Assembly: GCA_030633635.1 (NCBI GenBank)
Contig: DAOVSA010000024.1
Span: forward strand, 1-7,779
From: Candidatus Altarchaeota archaeon
GTDB taxonomy: Archaea > Altiarchaeota > Altiarchaeia > IMC4 > DAOVSA01
Length of the DNA: 7,779 bases
Reading direction: 5' to 3'
A program made the position numbers and the translations under genes. This document shows, piece by piece, positions 5,677 through 7,779 of this stretch; position 1 is the first letter of the stretch, and each line of letters begins with the position of its first letter. Under the pieces are notes generated by a model. The model searched no databases and was not told the DNA's origin. It worked only from the letters and a program-made list of their open reading frames with translations.

Positions 5677-7215
5677 TCACTTGGATATTGCCTCACCACC
5701 CTTCCAGGTGATTTTTGCCTTGGGTAAAACTCCAAAACCCTTGAATTTATACTCCATTATTTTCTTATCTCCCTTCTTTATCATACCAACTCGCCAGATC
5801 AACCTGTTGCCCCTTCTTTCGACTCCAAGGGTTGGTACATGTGATTCTGCGCCTGATGGAATGGCATCATCGATCACACAATCCTCAAGATCTTTTCTGG
5901 TTTTATTCACAACTGTAATTTTAACCTCGTTATTGATTATAATCTTTTTTATCTCCACTTTTCCCCTGTAAACAACGAATATCAGGAGAAGAATTATTAT
6001 AAATATCGGCAGTACCAACCAGAGCAAGGACCAATCTCTTTTGGGTTCTACTGGTAATTCGTTTATGGAAAATTCTATCCTTGCATCCTCGTAATATAGT
6101 TTTTTTGCAATTAGAGCACCATTTCCGGACTCACTTAAACTAATCTCAACCTTGCCCAGTTCATTCGTAGTTACGGTTCTTAACACCTCTCCGTTGAGGG
6201 TTATAGTAACGTCCACATCGGATACTGTATCCTCTTCCTCGTCTGTGATCACATATTCAACTTTTTGACCAACAGTTACTTCCTTTGGTCCCATAATCTG
6301 CAATTTCCTTGATTTTACCAATATTTTTGCAGTTGCATCGTCATAATCTGGTTTTTCTGCCTTTACGATGATATTTCCGGGTACCGGGGAAATTATCCCA
6401 ATGGGTTTTCCATCACTCATCAGTTGTTTTCGTGCTAGGTCGGGTAAAGTTATGATGAGGGTGGTATTATTCACGGGATTGCGGTGCTCATCAATGACCG
6501 TTAATTCAAACTCTTGACCGGTTTTTACTTCTGTTGGTGAAATTATTTCCAGTTTATGTCTCTCTATTACTAATATCAGGGCACCCACACCGACATAACC
6601 CTCTTTTTCTGCAACTATCTTGATCTCTCCAGTCTCTTGCGGCGTAATTCTAACTTTCCCCACTTCGTTCGTTGACAGGTTCAGCTGAGTTTTGTCTGGC
6701 AAGGTGACCTCAACTTTAGCACCCTCAACCGGCTCATGTTCATCATCAGTTACTGTTACTTCAAATTCCTGACCTATAACTACTTCTGTTGGAGAAATAA
6801 TCCTCAATACTGGTTCAATTGTTGATTTTACGATCCAATCAACATCAGCGGTGACATTTTTCCCTGCAATAAATACCTTTGCACTATATTTCCCGGCTGG
6901 ATAATTCGATAGAACAGTCCATTTCAGGCCGTAGACAATATCCACATCTGCTGGCTGGTACCCGGCTACATAAGTCCACATATACTCATATCTATAGAGA
7001 TATACGGGAAGTCCCTTGGGTGGCCCATATATCTCTAATACGACATCCTGTATGGGAATTACCTCCTCCCCGGAGATATTTATATATACAACCACATTTA
7101 CGGTTTCTCCCTGGACATACTCTGGCTTATCTGTGGTTATGGACGCCGTCATACCCAAGTTAATAGAGGGAATCAATAGAATACAGGTCAGGAGTAAAAT
7201 TACTTTTGATTTCAT
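5677..7215 (-). CDS. Secreted, membrane-anchored protein with three Ig-like repeats
   Basis: I do not recognise a named family for this 512-residue protein; its architecture suggests a cell-surface protein. Residues 1-24 are a signal peptide (KSK, then a hydrophobic core VILLLTCILLIPSINLG). Residues 25-130 form an N-terminal beta domain opening ITTDKPEYVQGETVNV, as in macroglobulin/Ig-type surface modules, with several aromatic residues (VYLYRYEYMWTYVAGY). Three tandem repeats of about 83 residues follow (137-218, 221-302, 304-385), with a recurring start xISPTEVxxGQEFExTVxD and a later EVGKVxI/NELGKVEI strand typical of Ig-like or carboxypeptidase-regulatory-like folds. A transmembrane helix occupies about 395-416 (WSLLWLVLPIFIIILLLIFVVY), and a C-terminal domain (418-510) resembles DUF11-type beta domains (ITVVNKTRKDLEDCVIDDAIPSG...GNRLIWRVGMIKKGDKKIMEYKF). 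N-glycosylation sequons are visible (N46, N120, N179, N249/N250). The ATG follows GGTGA with a spacing of 4. Adhesion or envelope structure is inference from the domains. Confidence 0.85.
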   Translation of the reverse strand: MKSKVILLLTCILLIPSINLGMTASITTDKPEYVQGETVNVVVYINISGEEVIPIQDVVLEIYGPPKGLPVYLYRYEYMWTYVAGYQPADVDIVYGLKWTVLSNYPAGKYSAKVFIAGKNVTADVDWIVKSTIEPVLRIISPTEVVIGQEFEVTVTDDEHEPVEGAKVEVTLPDKTQLNLSTNEVGKVRITPQETGEIKIVAEKEGYVGVGALILVIERHKLEIISPTEVKTGQEFELTVIDEHRNPVNNTTLIITLPDLARKQLMSDGKPIGIISPVPGNIIVKAEKPDYDDATAKILVKSRKLQIMGPKEVTVGQKVEYVITDEEEDTVSDVDVTITLNGEVLRTVTTNELGKVEISLSESGNGALIAKKLYYEDARIEFSINELPVEPKRDWSLLWLVLPIFIIILLLIFVVYRGKVEIKKIIINNEVKITVVNKTRKDLEDCVIDDAIPSGAESHVPTLGVERRGNRLIWRVGMIKKGDKKIMEYKFKGFGVLPKAKITWKGGEAISK

Positions 7216-7219
7216 GATG

Positions 7220-7224
7220 TCACC
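7220..7224 (-). promoter_or_regulatory. Ribosome binding site of the Ig-like surface protein gene
   Basis: On the minus strand, GGTGA followed by CATC precedes the ATG at 7215. GGTGA is a common archaeal ribosome binding motif, and it fixes the start directly before a signal peptide. Confidence 0.6.
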
Positions 7225-7256
7225 GAGTTATGTTTAAGGGCAATAGAAATTATTAA

Positions 7257-7268
7257 AAGATTATATTT
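7257..7268 (-). promoter_or_regulatory. Candidate TATA box of the Ig-like surface protein gene
   Basis: On the minus strand CTAAATATAATC lies about 42-53 bases before the ATG at 7215. A start roughly 26 bases downstream would give a leader of about 22 bases that includes the GGTGA site. A second AT-rich element, CTATATTTC, lies a little further upstream (about 7284-7292), so the assignment is tentative. Confidence 0.4.
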
Positions 7269-7362
7269 AGATTAAGAAATAAGAAATATAGACTGAAATT
7301 ATTTATCCTTTTTACTCTCATTCGCTTCTGGTTGACAAAATGATCGGCGTCAATATGTATTA
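7269..7362. other. Intergenic region between the two surface-protein genes
   Basis: These bases lie between the stop of the right-hand partial gene and the promoter of the Ig-like gene. The left half is AT-rich (repeated AAGAAAT). A short inverted repeat, TTGAC at 7332-7336 and GTCAA at 7349-7353, is too weak to call a terminator. I see no gene or RNA here. Confidence 0.4.
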
Positions 7363-7779
7363 TCATGGAATGGAAGTAACACTGACCCAGTATCCCTTCC
7401 CGGGCTCCATCTCTGTGAACGTATTCAAGAACTCTGGAGCAGTAGAATTGTATACCCCCCATGACCCGCCACCCATATTATAGTTCAAAACAACTATCGG
7501 CCCACAACTGGATAATACATCCGAGATGTTCTTTGGTGTCAGATAGTTACATCCAATCAGATTCCATCCCGACTGAAGATCTATATCTGGCGAAACCGGA
7601 GGTGTACCTGTAATGGTCAGTGTCTGATCACTCTCCGAATATAACCAGTACCCCTTTCCAGCTACCATTTCTGTGAGGGTTGCAGTTTCAGACGGGTTTG
7701 TGCCATAGATATACCATTCGTCGGCCGTTGTATTGTATGCGGTAACTCTTATCCCCCCTACCAGATCACCAACAACTGC
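7363..7779 (-). CDS. C-terminal part of an exported repeat protein with WNLIG and GKGYW motifs (truncated by window edge)
   Basis: The frame is open on the minus strand from the right edge (AVVGDLVGGIRVTAYNTTADEW...) to the stop at 7363, giving 138 residues of a longer protein. An in-frame ATG at 7668 is internal to the repeat pattern and is not the real start. Two copies of a beta-rich module are visible. The first, incomplete, ends TATLTEMVAGKGYWLYSESDQ (about 32-52). The second is complete, from SGWNLIGCNYLTPKNISDVL through an aromatic GGGSWGVYNSTAPEF to NTFTEMEPGKGYWVSV near the C-terminus. This WNLIG...W..Y......L..M.PGKGYW pattern recurs in many archaeal and bacterial cell-surface or S-layer-associated proteins, usually as tandem copies; the function is not established. 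Low charge and many Thr/Ser/Asn residues fit an extracellular protein. No membrane anchor follows the second module, so any anchor or other domains must lie upstream of the edge. Confidence 0.85.
   Translation of the reverse strand, partial: AVVGDLVGGIRVTAYNTTADEWYIYGTNPSETATLTEMVAGKGYWLYSESDQTLTITGTPPVSPDIDLQSGWNLIGCNYLTPKNISDVLSSCGPIVVLNYNMGGGSWGVYNSTAPEFLNTFTEMEPGKGYWVSVTSIP

Noticed and set aside
7332..7353. Inverted repeat TTGAC...GTCAA as a terminator for the right-edge gene
   Set aside because: The stem is only 5 bases with a 12-base loop and is not followed by a U-tract on the minus strand.
1..7779. CRISPR array, tRNA or rRNA gene, insertion sequence, toxin-antitoxin pair
   Set aside because: No regularly spaced repeats, no cloverleaf-like or rRNA-like sequence, no transposase, and no small paired genes were seen on either strand.

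Overview
The window is chromosomal DNA from an archaeon, most likely a euryarchaeote. RadA recombinase, the archaeal-type S-adenosylmethionine synthetase, Kae1 and a stalk protein P1 (L12) with an acidic tail ending in LFG all point to Archaea, as do TTTATATA-type promoters and GGAGG/GGTGA ribosome binding sites. The last two genes encode Ig-like or beta-rich surface proteins of a kind often seen in methanogen and ANME-type lineages. That finer placement is inference and is weak. Base composition looks moderate and fairly even across the genes, with AT-rich intergenic stretches.

Layout. (a) 1-2085, plus strand: the 3' part of radA, whose start lies left of the window, overlaps mat by 8 bases, so the two look co-transcribed and translationally coupled. 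(b) 2143-3995, minus strand: kae1 followed by a membrane PAP2 phosphatase, with overlapping stop and start, forming a two-gene unit. (c) 4138-5187, minus strand: asd, aspartate-semialdehyde dehydrogenase of the archaeal/fungal branch. (d) 5315-5623, plus strand: rpl12 on its own, divergent from asd. The two genes share a short AT-rich intergenic region with a TATA box readable on both strands and a tandem 24-base repeat in the rpl12 leader. (e) 5677-7215, minus strand: a secreted, membrane-anchored protein with an N-terminal domain, three Ig-like repeats, one transmembrane helix and a C-terminal domain. (f) 7363-7779, minus strand: the C-terminal part of another exported protein, built from repeats with WNLIG and GKGYW motifs and cut by the right edge.

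Functionally this is mostly housekeeping: recombination, SAM supply, tRNA t6A modification, the aspartate-family amino acid pathway and the ribosome stalk. It is followed by cell-surface genes on the right. I found no mobile element, CRISPR array, RNA gene or toxin-antitoxin pair, and nothing that amounts to a new defence or metabolic system. The more unusual points are the stand-alone rpl12 with its repeated leader, a perfect 12-base direct repeat in the kae1 promoter region, the kae1-PAP2 pairing, and the domain order of the 512-residue surface protein.
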